A stretch of DNA of 9,711 bases. Origin: an uncultured Eubacteriales bacterium. GTDB lineage: Bacteria; Bacillota; Clostridia; Oscillospirales; Oscillospiraceae. How positions within the stretch are numbered: position 1 is the first letter of the stretch; each line of letters begins with the position of its first letter. The position numbers and the translations under genes are program-made. Below the pieces are notes generated by a model, which worked only from the letters and a program-made list of their open reading frames with translations, was not told the origin of the DNA and did not search any database. This document shows positions 1 through 6,314 of the stretch, in pieces. The stretch spans positions 1 through 9,711 of the forward strand of contig UQGJ01000083.1 of the NCBI GenBank assembly GCA_900540545.1, given 5' to 3'.

Positions 1-58
1 GTTTTCTTTCCGTCCCCTTTCTCAAACGAGAAAGGGGACCCCCGCCGGAGGCGCCTCC
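1..58 (+). repeat. Hairpin-forming dispersed repeat, left copy
   Basis: A perfect 12-bp stem (12-23 with 28-39) closes an AAAC loop and is preceded by GTTTTCTTTC. The outermost 37 bases at the other end of the window (9675-9711) are the same element in reverse complement. There the stem is 11 bp, and C/G differences in one arm are matched by changes in the other, so the fold rather than the exact sequence is kept. A perfect 12-bp palindrome GGAGGCGCCTCC (47-58) follows at once and ends 2 bases before the metN -35 box. It is unclear whether this palindrome belongs to the repeat or is an operator. This looks like a REP/MITE-type intergenic element; copy number elsewhere cannot be seen from here. 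Confidence 0.7.
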
Positions 59-60
59 TC

Positions 61-89
61 TTGACAGACCCCGCGTCTTAGCATAAAAT
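61..89 (+). promoter_or_regulatory. Sigma-A promoter of metNI
   Basis: TTGACA (61-66) and TAAAAT (84-89) are separated by exactly 17 bp, giving a predicted start of transcription near 96 and an untranslated leader of only about 25 nt before the metN start at 122. That is too short for a T-box or S-box leader, so no riboswitch is visible for metNI. The 12-bp palindrome at 47-58 lies directly upstream and could bind a regulator. Confidence 0.75.
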
Positions 90-121
90 CATACGGAAAT
101 GACGAAAAGGAGCACGGGTCT

Positions 122-1126
122 GTGATCGAGCTGAAACACCTCTGCAAGACCTTCCCCACGGCGGACGGGACCTTCACGGCCCTGGACGACGTGAACCTCA
201 CCATCTCCGATGGCGACGTGTTCGGCGTGGTGGGCATGTCCGGGGCGGGCAAGTCCACCCTGGTGCGGTGCATCAATCTGCTGGAAAAGCCCACCTCCGG
301 CCAGGTGGTTATCGACGGGGAGGACATGACCGCCCTGTCCCCCAAGGCGCTGCTGCAGAAGCGGCGCTCCATCAGCATGATTTTTCAGCAGTTCAACCTG
401 CTCATGCAGCGCACCTGCCTGAAAAACATCTGCTTCCCCATGGAGATCGCCGGAGTGCCCAAGGACCAGGCCCGCAAGCGGGCGCTGGAGCTGCTGGACC
501 TGGTGGGCCTGCCCGACAAGGCCGACGCCTACCCCGCCCAGCTCTCCGGCGGGCAGAAGCAGCGCGTCGCCATCGCCCGGGCCCTGGCCTCGGACCCCAA
601 GGTCCTGCTGTGCGACGAGGCCACCTCCGCCCTGGACCCCACCACCACCCGGGCCATCCTGCGCCTCATCCAGGACATCAACAGGCGGCTGAATATCACC
701 GTCATCGTCATCACCCACGAGATGACGGTGGTGGAGGAGATATGCTCCCACGTGGCCATCCTGGACCACGGCCATATGGTGGAGACGGGGACGGTGGAGG
801 AGGTCTTTTCCAGCCCAAAGACCGACGCGGGCCGCCGGCTGGTCTACCCCGACGGGGTGGTGCTGGACCAGCTCCCCGCCGCCAACGTGGTGCGCCTGGC
901 CTTCAACGGCGGTTCCTCCTACGAGCCCCTCATCGCCTCCCTGGCCATCGACTGCGGCGTGAAGGTGAACATCCTGGGGGCCGACACCCGGAACATCGAC
1001 GGGAAGGCCTTCGGCACCATGCTGCTGGGCCTGCCCGAGGACAAGGCCGAGGCGGCCAAGGCCCTGGCCTATCTCAAGGGCCAGAAGGATTTGACGGTGG
1101 AGGAGGTGCGGGATTACCATGGATAA
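122..1126 (+). CDS. metN: Methionine ABC transporter ATP-binding protein MetN
   Basis: This is the cytoplasmic ATPase of the MetNIQ importer, which takes up L- and D-methionine at the cost of ATP. The start is GTG at 122, supported by AAAGGAG at 106-112 (9 nt spacing). The 334 residues match the usual MetN length. Visible motifs are Walker A G38-MSGAGKS-T46, Q-loop Gln89, ABC signature LSGGQ 141-145, Walker B VLLCDE 161-166, D-loop SALD 169-172 and H-loop His199. Residues from about 250 to 330 form the C-terminal NIL (ACT-like) domain, which in E. coli MetN binds methionine and shuts the transporter down (transinhibition); its presence separates MetN from ordinary amino-acid ATPases. The gene overlaps metI by 8 bp, so the two are translationally coupled. 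The metQ gene lies downstream but in a separately controlled unit. Family assignment is firm; regulation by transinhibition is inferred from the family. Confidence 0.95.
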   Translation: MIELKHLCKTFPTADGTFTALDDVNLTISDGDVFGVVGMSGAGKSTLVRCINLLEKPTSGQVVIDGEDMTALSPKALLQKRRSISMIFQQFNLLMQRTCLKNICFPMEIAGVPKDQARKRALELLDLVGLPDKADAYPAQLSGGQKQRVAIARALASDPKVLLCDEATSALDPTTTRAILRLIQDINRRLNITVIVITHEMTVVEEICSHVAILDHGHMVETGTVEEVFSSPKTDAGRRLVYPDGVVLDQLPAANVVRLAFNGGSSYEPLIASLAIDCGVKVNILGADTRNIDGKAFGTMLLGLPEDKAEAAKALAYLKGQKDLTVEEVRDYHG

Positions 1127-1859
1127 ATTTATGGCGGATTTTGCCGCTATCTTTGCCAACTCCAAGTATTTTGCGGAATTTGGGGGCGGGATCGTGGAGA
1201 CGCTGTACTCCACCGTCATCGCCACCGTGGTGGCCTTCGCCCTGGGGCTGATTTTGGCGGTCCTGCTGGTGGTGGGCGAGGAGGGCGGCGTGCGCCCCCT
1301 GCCCCGGTGGGTGATGCGGCCTCTGAATATCCTCATCAACATCCTGCGCTCAGTCCCCTTTCTCATCCTCATGCTCTTTGTCCTGCCGCTGAGCAAGGTT
1401 TTGGTGGGCACCACCATCGGCACCCCCGCCTCCATCCCGCCCCTCATCATCGCCGCCGCCCCCTTCGTGGCCCGGCTGGTGGAGACCTCCCTGCGGGAGA
1501 TGGACCGGGGCATCCTGGAGGCCGCCCAGTCCATGGGCTGTTCCCCCCTGCAAATCATCTGGAAGGTCATTCTGCCCGAGTGCCTGCCCTCCCTGATTTC
1601 CAGCTTTACCACCGCGTTCATCACCATCCTGGGCTACGGAGCCATGGCGGGCGCCATCGGCGGCGGCGGCCTGGGCAAGATCGCCATCAACTACGGCTAT
1701 TACAAGTACAATATGGCCGTCATGCTGGTGGCTACGGTGCTCATCGTCATTCTGGTGCAGATCGCCCAGTCCATCGGCACCCGTCTGGCCGTGGGTCTGG
1801 ACCGGCGGAGCCGGAACGTGGGCAAGCGGGGGAAAAAGCGGGCCCCTGTGGAAGAATAA
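1119..1859 (+). CDS. metI: Methionine ABC transporter permease MetI
   Basis: This is the membrane-spanning subunit of the MetNIQ methionine importer; two copies would form the channel energised by MetN. The start is ATG at 1119 inside the end of metN, with AGGAGGT at 1101-1107. A second ATG at 1131 is possible but less well placed. The 246 residues contain about five hydrophobic segments (roughly 25-52, 66-92, 105-120, 155-185 and 198-222). The EAA loop that docks on the ATPase is clear: EAAQSMG at 134-140 followed by the I...LP pattern ending at Pro153. The C-terminus (228-246) is short and basic, consistent with a cytoplasmic tail. Only 5 bp separate the stop codon from the terminator hairpin at 1865, so the metNI transcript is expected to end here without metQ. 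Confidence 0.94.
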   Translation: MDKFMADFAAIFANSKYFAEFGGGIVETLYSTVIATVVAFALGLILAVLLVVGEEGGVRPLPRWVMRPLNILINILRSVPFLILMLFVLPLSKVLVGTTIGTPASIPPLIIAAAPFVARLVETSLREMDRGILEAAQSMGCSPLQIIWKVILPECLPSLISSFTTAFITILGYGAMAGAIGGGGLGKIAINYGYYKYNMAVMLVATVLIVILVQIAQSIGTRLAVGLDRRSRNVGKRGKKRAPVEE

Positions 1860-1864
1860 CGCAG

Positions 1865-1901
1865 TTTAGGCGGGCAGAGACCTCTGCCCGCCTAAATTTT
1901 T
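1865..1901 (+). terminator. Rho-independent terminator after metNI
   Basis: A perfect 15-bp inverted repeat (1865-1879 and 1882-1896, with the innermost pairs opening as the loop) is GC-rich in its core and followed at once by five T residues (1897-1901). It lies between metI and the metQ promoter and should insulate metQ from metNI transcription. Confidence 0.92.
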
Positions 1902-1913
1902 CGATTTTGGGCC

Positions 1914-1942
1914 TTGACAGGACCGCGGCGCTGCGGTATACT
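1914..1942 (+). promoter_or_regulatory. Sigma-A promoter of the T-box/metQ transcript
   Basis: A consensus TTGACA (1914-1919) and TATACT (1937-1942) have ideal 17-bp spacing. Transcription should start near 1949. It begins only 12 bp after the T-tract of the metNI terminator, so this is a dedicated promoter for the riboswitch-controlled metQ unit. Its near-consensus quality fits a gene whose control is exercised after initiation, by premature termination. Confidence 0.88.
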
Positions 1943-1948
1943 ACGTCC

Positions 1949-2240
1949 AACCCAAGCGCAACTGAATACGCCCAGCAAAGGCAATGAAGAGAAGAGTACG
2001 CGCGGAGATAGGTCGCAGAGAGCCCCGGCAGGTGAGAAGGGGTACCGAGGGCCGCGCCGAACATGGTCTCAGAGCCGCGTGACCGAGCGCACATGCGTTA
2101 GGCCGCGACGGGAGCGCCCGTGACAGCGCAGGAGTATGCTTGTACTCCGTAAGGTTTTTCCCGCGAGGGAAGAGCGAAGCAAGGTGGTACCACGAAGCCG
2201 GAAGGCTCTCGTCCTTGAATTTGATTCAAGGGCGTTTTTT
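1949..2240 (+). ncRNA. T-box riboswitch leader of metQ, probable tRNA-Met specificity
   Basis: This is a tRNA-sensing leader: uncharged tRNA stabilises an antiterminator and lets metQ be transcribed. Stem I elements visible are AGTA (1995-1998) facing GAA (2059-2061) for the loop-E turn, GCGCGG/CCGCGC arms (2000-2005 and 2052-2057), and the distal AGAGA (2018-2022) and GGTGAGA (2031-2037) bulge sequences that dock the tRNA elbow. ATG at 2063-2065, right after GAAC, is the likely specifier codon. If the register were one base earlier it would read CAT (His), but the methionine context favours ATG. Stem III is GGAGTA/TACTCC (2131-2136 and 2143-2148). The T-box bulge AAGGTGGTACCACG (2181-2194) offers UGGU (2185-2188) to pair with tRNA ACCA. 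Its arms can pair with TCGT and CCTT (2209-2216), excluding the terminator at 2210-2240. Confidence 0.92.
2210..2240 (+). terminator. Regulated terminator of the T-box leader
   Basis: An 11-bp stem (2210-2220 with 2224-2234, one T-G wobble, TTG loop) is followed by six T residues (2235-2240). Its 5' arm overlaps the segment that pairs with the T-box bulge strand, so terminator and antiterminator exclude each other as in classical T-box switches. When tRNA is charged, transcription should stop here, before metQ. Confidence 0.92.
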
Positions 2241-2283
2241 GTTGCCCTGAAGGGGAAAAATACGTGGAAAGAAGGAACCAAAC

Positions 2284-3087
2284 ATGAAAAAGCTCGTCTC
2301 TCTGCTCCTGACGGCCGCCCTGGCCGCCGCCCTCCTGACCGGCTGCTCCGCCAAGGAAAAGACCGTCCTCAAGGTGGGCGCGTCCCCCGCCCCCCACGCC
2401 GAGATTTTGGAGTCCGTGAAGGAAGCCCTGGCCAAGGAGAACATCGACCTGCAGGTGGTGGAGTTCACCGACTACATCGTGCCCAACCAGGCCGTGGAGT
2501 CCGGCGAGATCGACGCCAACTACTTCCAGCACATCACCTACATGAATAACTTCAACGCCGAGCAGGGCACCCATCTGGTCAGCGTGGCCGAGATCCACTA
2601 CGAGCCCTTCGGCATCTACGCCGGTAAGACCACCAGCCTGGCCGACCTGGCCGACGGCGCCCAGATCGGCATCCCCAGCGACCCCACCAACGGCGGCCGG
2701 GCGCTGCTCCTCCTCCAGGAGCAGGGGCTCATTACCCTCCCCGAGGACGCCGGGCTGGAGCCCACCGTCCTGGACATCGCGGAGAACCCCCACAACTTTG
2801 ACATCGTGGAGATGGAGGCCGCCCAGCTCCCCCGCTCCCTGGACAGCCTGGACGTGGCCGTCATCAACGGCAACTACGCCATTCAGGCCGGGCTGAAGAT
2901 GGCCGACGCCCTGGCCATCGAGTCCGCCGAGGGCACCGCCGGCACCGCCTATGTCAATGTGCTCACCGTCAAGGAGGGCAACGAGGACAACGAGGCCATC
3001 AAGGCCCTGGTGAAGGCCCTCCAGTCCGACGCGGTCAAGTCCTTCATGGAGGAGACCTACGGCGGCGCCGTGGTCCCCGTGTTTTAA
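2284..3087 (+). CDS. metQ: Methionine-binding lipoprotein MetQ
   Basis: This is the membrane-anchored substrate-binding protein of the MetNIQ importer (NlpA/lipoprotein_9 family). It captures methionine outside the cell and delivers it to MetI. The ATG at 2284 follows AAGGA at 2272-2276. The 267 residues begin with a lipoprotein signal peptide whose lipobox is L18-T-G-C21. Family landmarks are GASPAPHAEILE near residue 36, the YFQH segment near residue 80, DPTNGGRALLLL near 137-148 and INGNYAIQAG near 198-207, all matching the ligand-cleft segments of MetQ. It is a single complete gene with its own promoter and T-box leader, so it is expected to rise when tRNA-Met is uncharged, independently of metNI. 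The sequence does not show whether it also serves other permeases. Confidence 0.94.
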   Translation: MKKLVSLLLTAALAAALLTGCSAKEKTVLKVGASPAPHAEILESVKEALAKENIDLQVVEFTDYIVPNQAVESGEIDANYFQHITYMNNFNAEQGTHLVSVAEIHYEPFGIYAGKTTSLADLADGAQIGIPSDPTNGGRALLLLQEQGLITLPEDAGLEPTVLDIAENPHNFDIVEMEAAQLPRSLDSLDVAVINGNYAIQAGLKMADALAIESAEGTAGTAYVNVLTVKEGNEDNEAIKALVKALQSDAVKSFMEETYGGAVVPVF

Positions 3088-3119
3088 CCATTGACAATGG
3101 CCGCCATTGCGGCTAAACT
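3088..3119 (+). promoter_or_regulatory. Candidate cysK promoter with operator-like CCATTG repeats
   Basis: TTGACA (3091-3096) and TAAACT (3114-3119) are spaced by 17 bp directly after the metQ stop codon, giving a predicted start near 3126. Three copies of one hexamer in alternating orientation lie over the -35 box and spacer: CCATTG (3088-3093), CAATGG (3095-3100) and CCATTG (3104-3109). The last two form a perfect palindrome around CCG, so a dimeric regulator could sit on the -35 region. The promoter call rests on sequence only. It is complicated by the terminator-like hairpin beginning at 3127. Confidence 0.5.
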
Positions 3120-3126
3120 GAAGCAA

Positions 3127-3159
3127 AGAGAAAGCCCCGGCATGGCCGGGGTTTTCTCT
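3127..3159 (+). terminator. Terminator-like hairpin after metQ, before cysK
   Basis: A 15-bp stem (3127-3141 with 3145-3159, ATG loop, one G-T wobble) has a CCCCGGC/GCCGGGG core and AAAG/TTTT-side flanks. The descending arm contains TTTTCTCT, so the fold resembles a terminator, but there is no clean T-run beyond the stem. It most probably ends the metQ transcript. If the promoter at 3091-3119 is real, the same hairpin would also lie at the extreme 5' end of the cysK mRNA, where it might protect the message. Confidence 0.7.
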
Positions 3160-3194
3160 CAGACACAATTCATAGCATTTTAGGAGGAATTAGA

Positions 3195-4112
3195 ATGAAA
3201 ATCGCCCACGTCCTCACCGATCTGGTTGGAAACACCCCCCTGCTGGCCCTGGAGCGCTTCGCCCCCGGCGCCAGGGTCCTGGCCAAGCTGGAGTGCTTCA
3301 ACCCCCTGTCCTCCGCCAAGGACCGGGCGGCCCTCTATATGATCAACGACGCCGAGGAGCGGGGTCTGCTCGCCCCCGGTGGCGCCATCGTGGAGCCCAC
3401 CAGCGGCAACACCGGCGTGGGGCTGGCCTACATCGGGGCCATCCGGGGGTACCGGGTGGTCCTCACCATGCCGGAGACCATGTCCGCCGAGCGGCGGAAC
3501 CTGCTGTCCGCCCTGGGGGCGGAGCTGGTGCTGACCCCCGGCCCCCAGGGGATGAACGGGGCCATCGCCAGGGCCAAGGAGCTGCTGGCGGCCACACCGG
3601 GGGCCTGGATGCCCGACCAGTTCAACAACCCGGCCAACGCCAGGGCCCACTACGAGACCACCGGCCCGGAGCTGTGGCGGGACACCGACGGAACCGTGGA
3701 CGTGCTGGTGGCCGGGGTGGGCTCCGGCGGCACCCTCACCGGGGCGGGGCGGTACCTCAAAGAGCGGAACCCCGGCGTGCGGGTGGTGGCGGTGGAGCCC
3801 GCCGGGTCCCCGGTCCTGTCCGGGGGGCAGGCGGGGCCCCACAAGCTCCAGGGCATCGGGGCGGGCTTCGTCCCCGGCGTGCTGGACCGGGCTGTGGTGG
3901 ACGAGGTCGTCACCGTCACCGACGCGGACGCCTTCGCCGCCGCCCGGCGGCTGGTGGACACCGAGGGGGTGCTCACCGGCATCTCCTCCGGGGCCGCCGC
4001 CCACGCCGCCGCCGCCCTGGCCCGGCGGCCGGAGTACGCCGGAAAGACCATCGTGGCCGTCCTCCCGGACACCGGCGAGCGGTACCTGTCCACCGAGCTG
4101 TTCCAGAAATGA
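3195..4112 (+). CDS. cysK: Cysteine synthase, O-acetylserine sulfhydrylase type
   Basis: This is a PLP enzyme of the cytoplasm that would replace the acetyl group of O-acetyl-L-serine with sulfide to give L-cysteine and acetate. The ATG at 3195 has a strong AGGAGG at 3182-3187. The 305 residues match the family length. Lys42 in NPLSSAKDR is the Schiff-base lysine; TSGNTG (69-74) is the substrate-carboxylate loop; GVGSGGTLTG (174-183) holds the PLP phosphate; GISSGA (262-267) and PDTGERYLST (291-300) are the conserved C-terminal segments. The lysine context differs from the commoner NPGGSVKDR. A cystathionine beta-synthase-like or O-phosphoserine-dependent substrate cannot be excluded from sequence. 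No cysE partner is in the window. Its place beside metNIQ suggests a sulfur amino acid locus, with separate transcription. Confidence 0.9.
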   Translation: MKIAHVLTDLVGNTPLLALERFAPGARVLAKLECFNPLSSAKDRAALYMINDAEERGLLAPGGAIVEPTSGNTGVGLAYIGAIRGYRVVLTMPETMSAERRNLLSALGAELVLTPGPQGMNGAIARAKELLAATPGAWMPDQFNNPANARAHYETTGPELWRDTDGTVDVLVAGVGSGGTLTGAGRYLKERNPGVRVVAVEPAGSPVLSGGQAGPHKLQGIGAGFVPGVLDRAVVDEVVTVTDADAFAAARRLVDTEGVLTGISSGAAAHAAAALARRPEYAGKTIVAVLPDTGERYLSTELFQK

Positions 4113-4118
4113 GTGCAG

Positions 4119-4154
4119 AAGAGCGCCGGACCCCGTAAGGGGTCCGGCGCTCTT
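4119..4154. terminator. Bidirectional terminator between convergent genes
   Basis: A perfect 16-bp stem (4119-4134 with 4139-4154) encloses a GTAA loop. It begins 6 bp after the cysK stop and ends 14 bp before the end of the convergent amidohydrolase gene. The arms start with AAGAGC, so either strand reads GCTCTT at the descending arm. T-tracts outside the stem are weak (TCGGTT on the + strand), but the position and stem strength make it the shared terminator of both transcripts. Confidence 0.82.
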
Positions 4155-4168
4155 TCGGTTAATGCCTC

Positions 4169-6169
4169 TTACTTCAGCCAGCCGATGGAGACACACTGGC
4201 TGTCGCCGTACCAGGTCACGTTGCGGCCCAGGCCCTCGAAGAGGGCCCGCACGCCCACGTAGTCCACGCCGCCCACGGTCTTGACGGGCAGGTCCACGGA
4301 CTTCTCGTCCAGGGTGATCTTCACGTTGGAGCCGGTGATTTCCTTGGCGGCGCTTAGGCCGTTTACGGTGTCGTCCAGGGGGACGTAGATGGTGCCGGGC
4401 TCGATGACGATCTCGCTGTTATAGGTCAGGGGCAGGCCGTTCCACATGATAGTGGGCACGGAGGTGTCTTTGGTGTAAACCACTTCGCCGCCGGAGACGG
4501 TCATCAGGGCCTGGATGTCCTTGATGTCCTCGGCGGGGCAGGTCATGTAGTCCCGGTCCAGGACCACGAAGTCAGCCAGCTTGCCCACTTCCAGGGAGCC
4601 CTTGATGTCCTCGTTGAACTCGGCATAGGAGGACCAGTTGGTGAAGGAGCGCAGGGCCTCCTCCCGGGTCATGGCCTCGTTGATGTACCAGCCGCCCTTG
4701 GGGTCGCCCAGGCGGTTGGTGCGGGTGACGGCGGCGTACAGGCCGTGGTAGGGGTTGACCAGCTCCACGGGGGCGTCGGAGCCGTTGGGGATGATGCCGC
4801 CCTTGTCCAGGATGGTGCGCCAGGCATAGGCGCCCTTGATGCGCTCGGAGCCCACCCGGTCCTCGGCCACCAGCATGTCGGAGGTGGCGTGGGTGGTCTG
4901 CATGGAGGGCAGGATGCCCAGCTCCAGGGCCCGGTCGATGTCCTCCAGGGCCACGATCTGGAAGTGCTCGATGCGCAGGCGGTGGTCGTCTCTGGGATTG
5001 GCTTTGATGGCCGCCTCATAGGCGTTGATCATCTGGTGGTTGGCGCCGTCGCCGATGGCGTGGGTGGCCACCTGATAGCCGGCGTCATAGGCCACCTTGA
5101 CAATGGGGTCCACCTGCTCCTGGGTGTAGCGGTAATCGCCGATGTGGCCCTCACGGTCGGAGTAGTCCTCCAGCATGGCGGCGGAACGGGCGCCCAGGGA
5201 GCCGTCGGCGAACATCTTCACGCAGCGCAGGCTGAGGTGGTTGTCATACAGAGGCTGGTAGGTCTCGGCGTCGATGGGGTTGGCCTTCAGGTATTCGGCG
5301 GTCTCCCCGTCGGCGGAGGTGAGGGAGATCATGCCGTACACCCGCAGCTTCAGTTGGCCGGACTCGTACAGGGGGCCGAACACGTCCTCATAGACCGCGA
5401 TGCTGTTGCCCGCGTCCATGGCGGAGGTGAGGCCGTAGGAGAACAGCTGGTCCTGGGCTTTCAGCAGGCCCTCCTTCTGCTGCTCCAGGGTCAGCTCAGG
5501 GATGAGGCCCCGGATGGGATTCATAGCCGTGTCGGTCATGCAGCCCAGCAGCTCGCCCTTGTCATTCTTCAGGTACTCGCCGCCCTGGGGGTTGGGGGTG
5601 TCCTTGGTGATTTTGGCCAGCTCCAGGGCCTTGCTGTTGGCCCATCCCATGTGGCCGCAGGCGCGGGTCAGGAACACGGGGTTCTCGGGGGCCACGGCAT
5701 CCAGCTCCTCCTTGGTGGGATAGCTGGTGTCGTCCCAGACGGTGTTCATCCAGCCCCGGCCCTGGATCCACTGGCCGGGCTCCGCCTTCTCGGCGGCGGC
5801 CTTGACCTGGTCCAGGATGGTCTGCTTGGGCATCCAGAAGCAGTCCAGATTCATCAGGCTGCTGCCCAGGCCGGTGACATGCATATGGCCCTCCACCAGG
5901 CCGGGTACGACGGTCCGGCCGGCCAGGTCCACCACCTTGGTGCCGCTGCCGATGTAGGCGTCCACACCGGCCTCGTCGCCCACATAGATCAGCCTGTCGC
6001 CCTTGACGGCCAGGGCCGTTGCGGTGGAAAACGCCTCGTCCACGGTATAGATATTGCCGTTGCGGTATACGCTGTCGGCCGTCTCGGCGGCGGCCATGGC
6101 GGGGGCGAGTCCGAGGAGCATGCTCAGGGTAAGGGTCAATGCAAGTGCCTTGGCGATTACTCGTGTCAT
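4169..6169 (-). CDS. Secreted amidohydrolase (YtcJ-like, amidohydrolase family 3) with C-terminal stalk domain
   Basis: This is a 666-residue exported metal-dependent hydrolase; the substrate is unknown. The ATG at 6167-6169 is chosen because AGGAGG lies 9 nt upstream (6179-6184) and a clean signal peptide follows: basic MTRVIAK, hydrophobic core to about residue 22, and a cleavage site near A-M-A (24-26). The frame stays open upstream to 6262, but that would bury the signal peptide. Metal-site motifs are G-H95-M-H97, VKMFADGS (317-324), H370 in THAIGDG, E401-H402 and D465 in GSDAP, the usual order for the YtcJ/NfdA-type branch. Residues about 568-666 resemble the copper-amine-oxidase N-terminal 'stalk' domain (YVGVRALFEGLG at 637-648), seen as an add-on in secreted clostridial proteins. 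No binding partner is next to it. Mature start and activity are inferred. Confidence 0.85.
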   Translation of the reverse strand: MTRVIAKALALTLTLSMLLGLAPAMAAAETADSVYRNGNIYTVDEAFSTATALAVKGDRLIYVGDEAGVDAYIGSGTKVVDLAGRTVVPGLVEGHMHVTGLGSSLMNLDCFWMPKQTILDQVKAAAEKAEPGQWIQGRGWMNTVWDDTSYPTKEELDAVAPENPVFLTRACGHMGWANSKALELAKITKDTPNPQGGEYLKNDKGELLGCMTDTAMNPIRGLIPELTLEQQKEGLLKAQDQLFSYGLTSAMDAGNSIAVYEDVFGPLYESGQLKLRVYGMISLTSADGETAEYLKANPIDAETYQPLYDNHLSLRCVKMFADGSLGARSAAMLEDYSDREGHIGDYRYTQEQVDPIVKVAYDAGYQVATHAIGDGANHQMINAYEAAIKANPRDDHRLRIEHFQIVALEDIDRALELGILPSMQTTHATSDMLVAEDRVGSERIKGAYAWRTILDKGGIIPNGSDAPVELVNPYHGLYAAVTRTNRLGDPKGGWYINEAMTREEALRSFTNWSSYAEFNEDIKGSLEVGKLADFVVLDRDYMTCPAEDIKDIQALMTVSGGEVVYTKDTSVPTIMWNGLPLTYNSEIVIEPGTIYVPLDDTVNGLSAAKEITGSNVKITLDEKSVDLPVKTVGGVDYVGVRALFEGLGRNVTWYGDSQCVSIGWLK

Positions 6170-6233
6170 AGCTGTGTTCCTCCTTTTTTTAGGGCGGTTT
6201 GCCGGATGCGCTTTCCGCCCCTCGTCACCATCC

Positions 6234-6262
6234 ATTATATCTAATGTTGACAAAGGAGGCAA
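6234..6262 (-). promoter_or_regulatory. Promoter of the amidohydrolase gene
   Basis: On the - strand a perfect TATAAT (6239 down to 6234) lies 17 bp downstream of TTGCCT (6262 to 6257, 4 of 6 consensus). Transcription should start near 6227, giving an untranslated leader of about 58 nt. That leader contains a GGGCGG...CCGCCC inverted repeat (about 6191-6219) just before the A-rich stretch and ribosome binding site. The promoter separates this gene from the lipoprotein pair upstream, although no good terminator lies between them, so read-through is possible. Confidence 0.75.
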
Positions 6263-6314
6263 GGAATTTATAAAACAATTTGGTACATTTTTCCCTATGG
6301 TGGCGTAGGAACGC

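Noticed and set aside
89..1627. - strand open frame across metN and metI
   Set aside because: It is an antisense shadow of two firmly identified transporter genes.
1914..2281. Short open frames in the 424-bp gap between metI and metQ
   Set aside because: The gap is fully explained by a terminator, promoter and T-box leader; the frames cut across conserved RNA structure and lack ribosome binding sites.
2098..3168. - strand open frame over metQ and the T-box leader
   Set aside because: It covers a well-supported riboswitch and metQ, and its translation is Gly/Val/His/Leu-rich without motifs.
6191..6219. GGGCGG...CCGCCC inverted repeat in the amidohydrolase leader considered as a riboswitch or terminator
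   Set aside because: The stem is only 6 bp with a 17-nt loop; the A-run after it is on the transcript strand, so there is no U-tract. It is kept only as a note on the leader.
4745..6244. Long open frame on the + strand opposite the amidohydrolase
   Set aside because: It is a low-complexity Gly/Val/His-rich translation typical of the strand opposite a GC-rich gene, with no ribosome binding site or recognisable motifs.
6263..6314. Possible terminator after the PstS/WG lipoprotein gene
   Set aside because: Only a weak CCTA/TAGG pairing is seen, followed by A-rich rather than T-rich sequence on the - strand.
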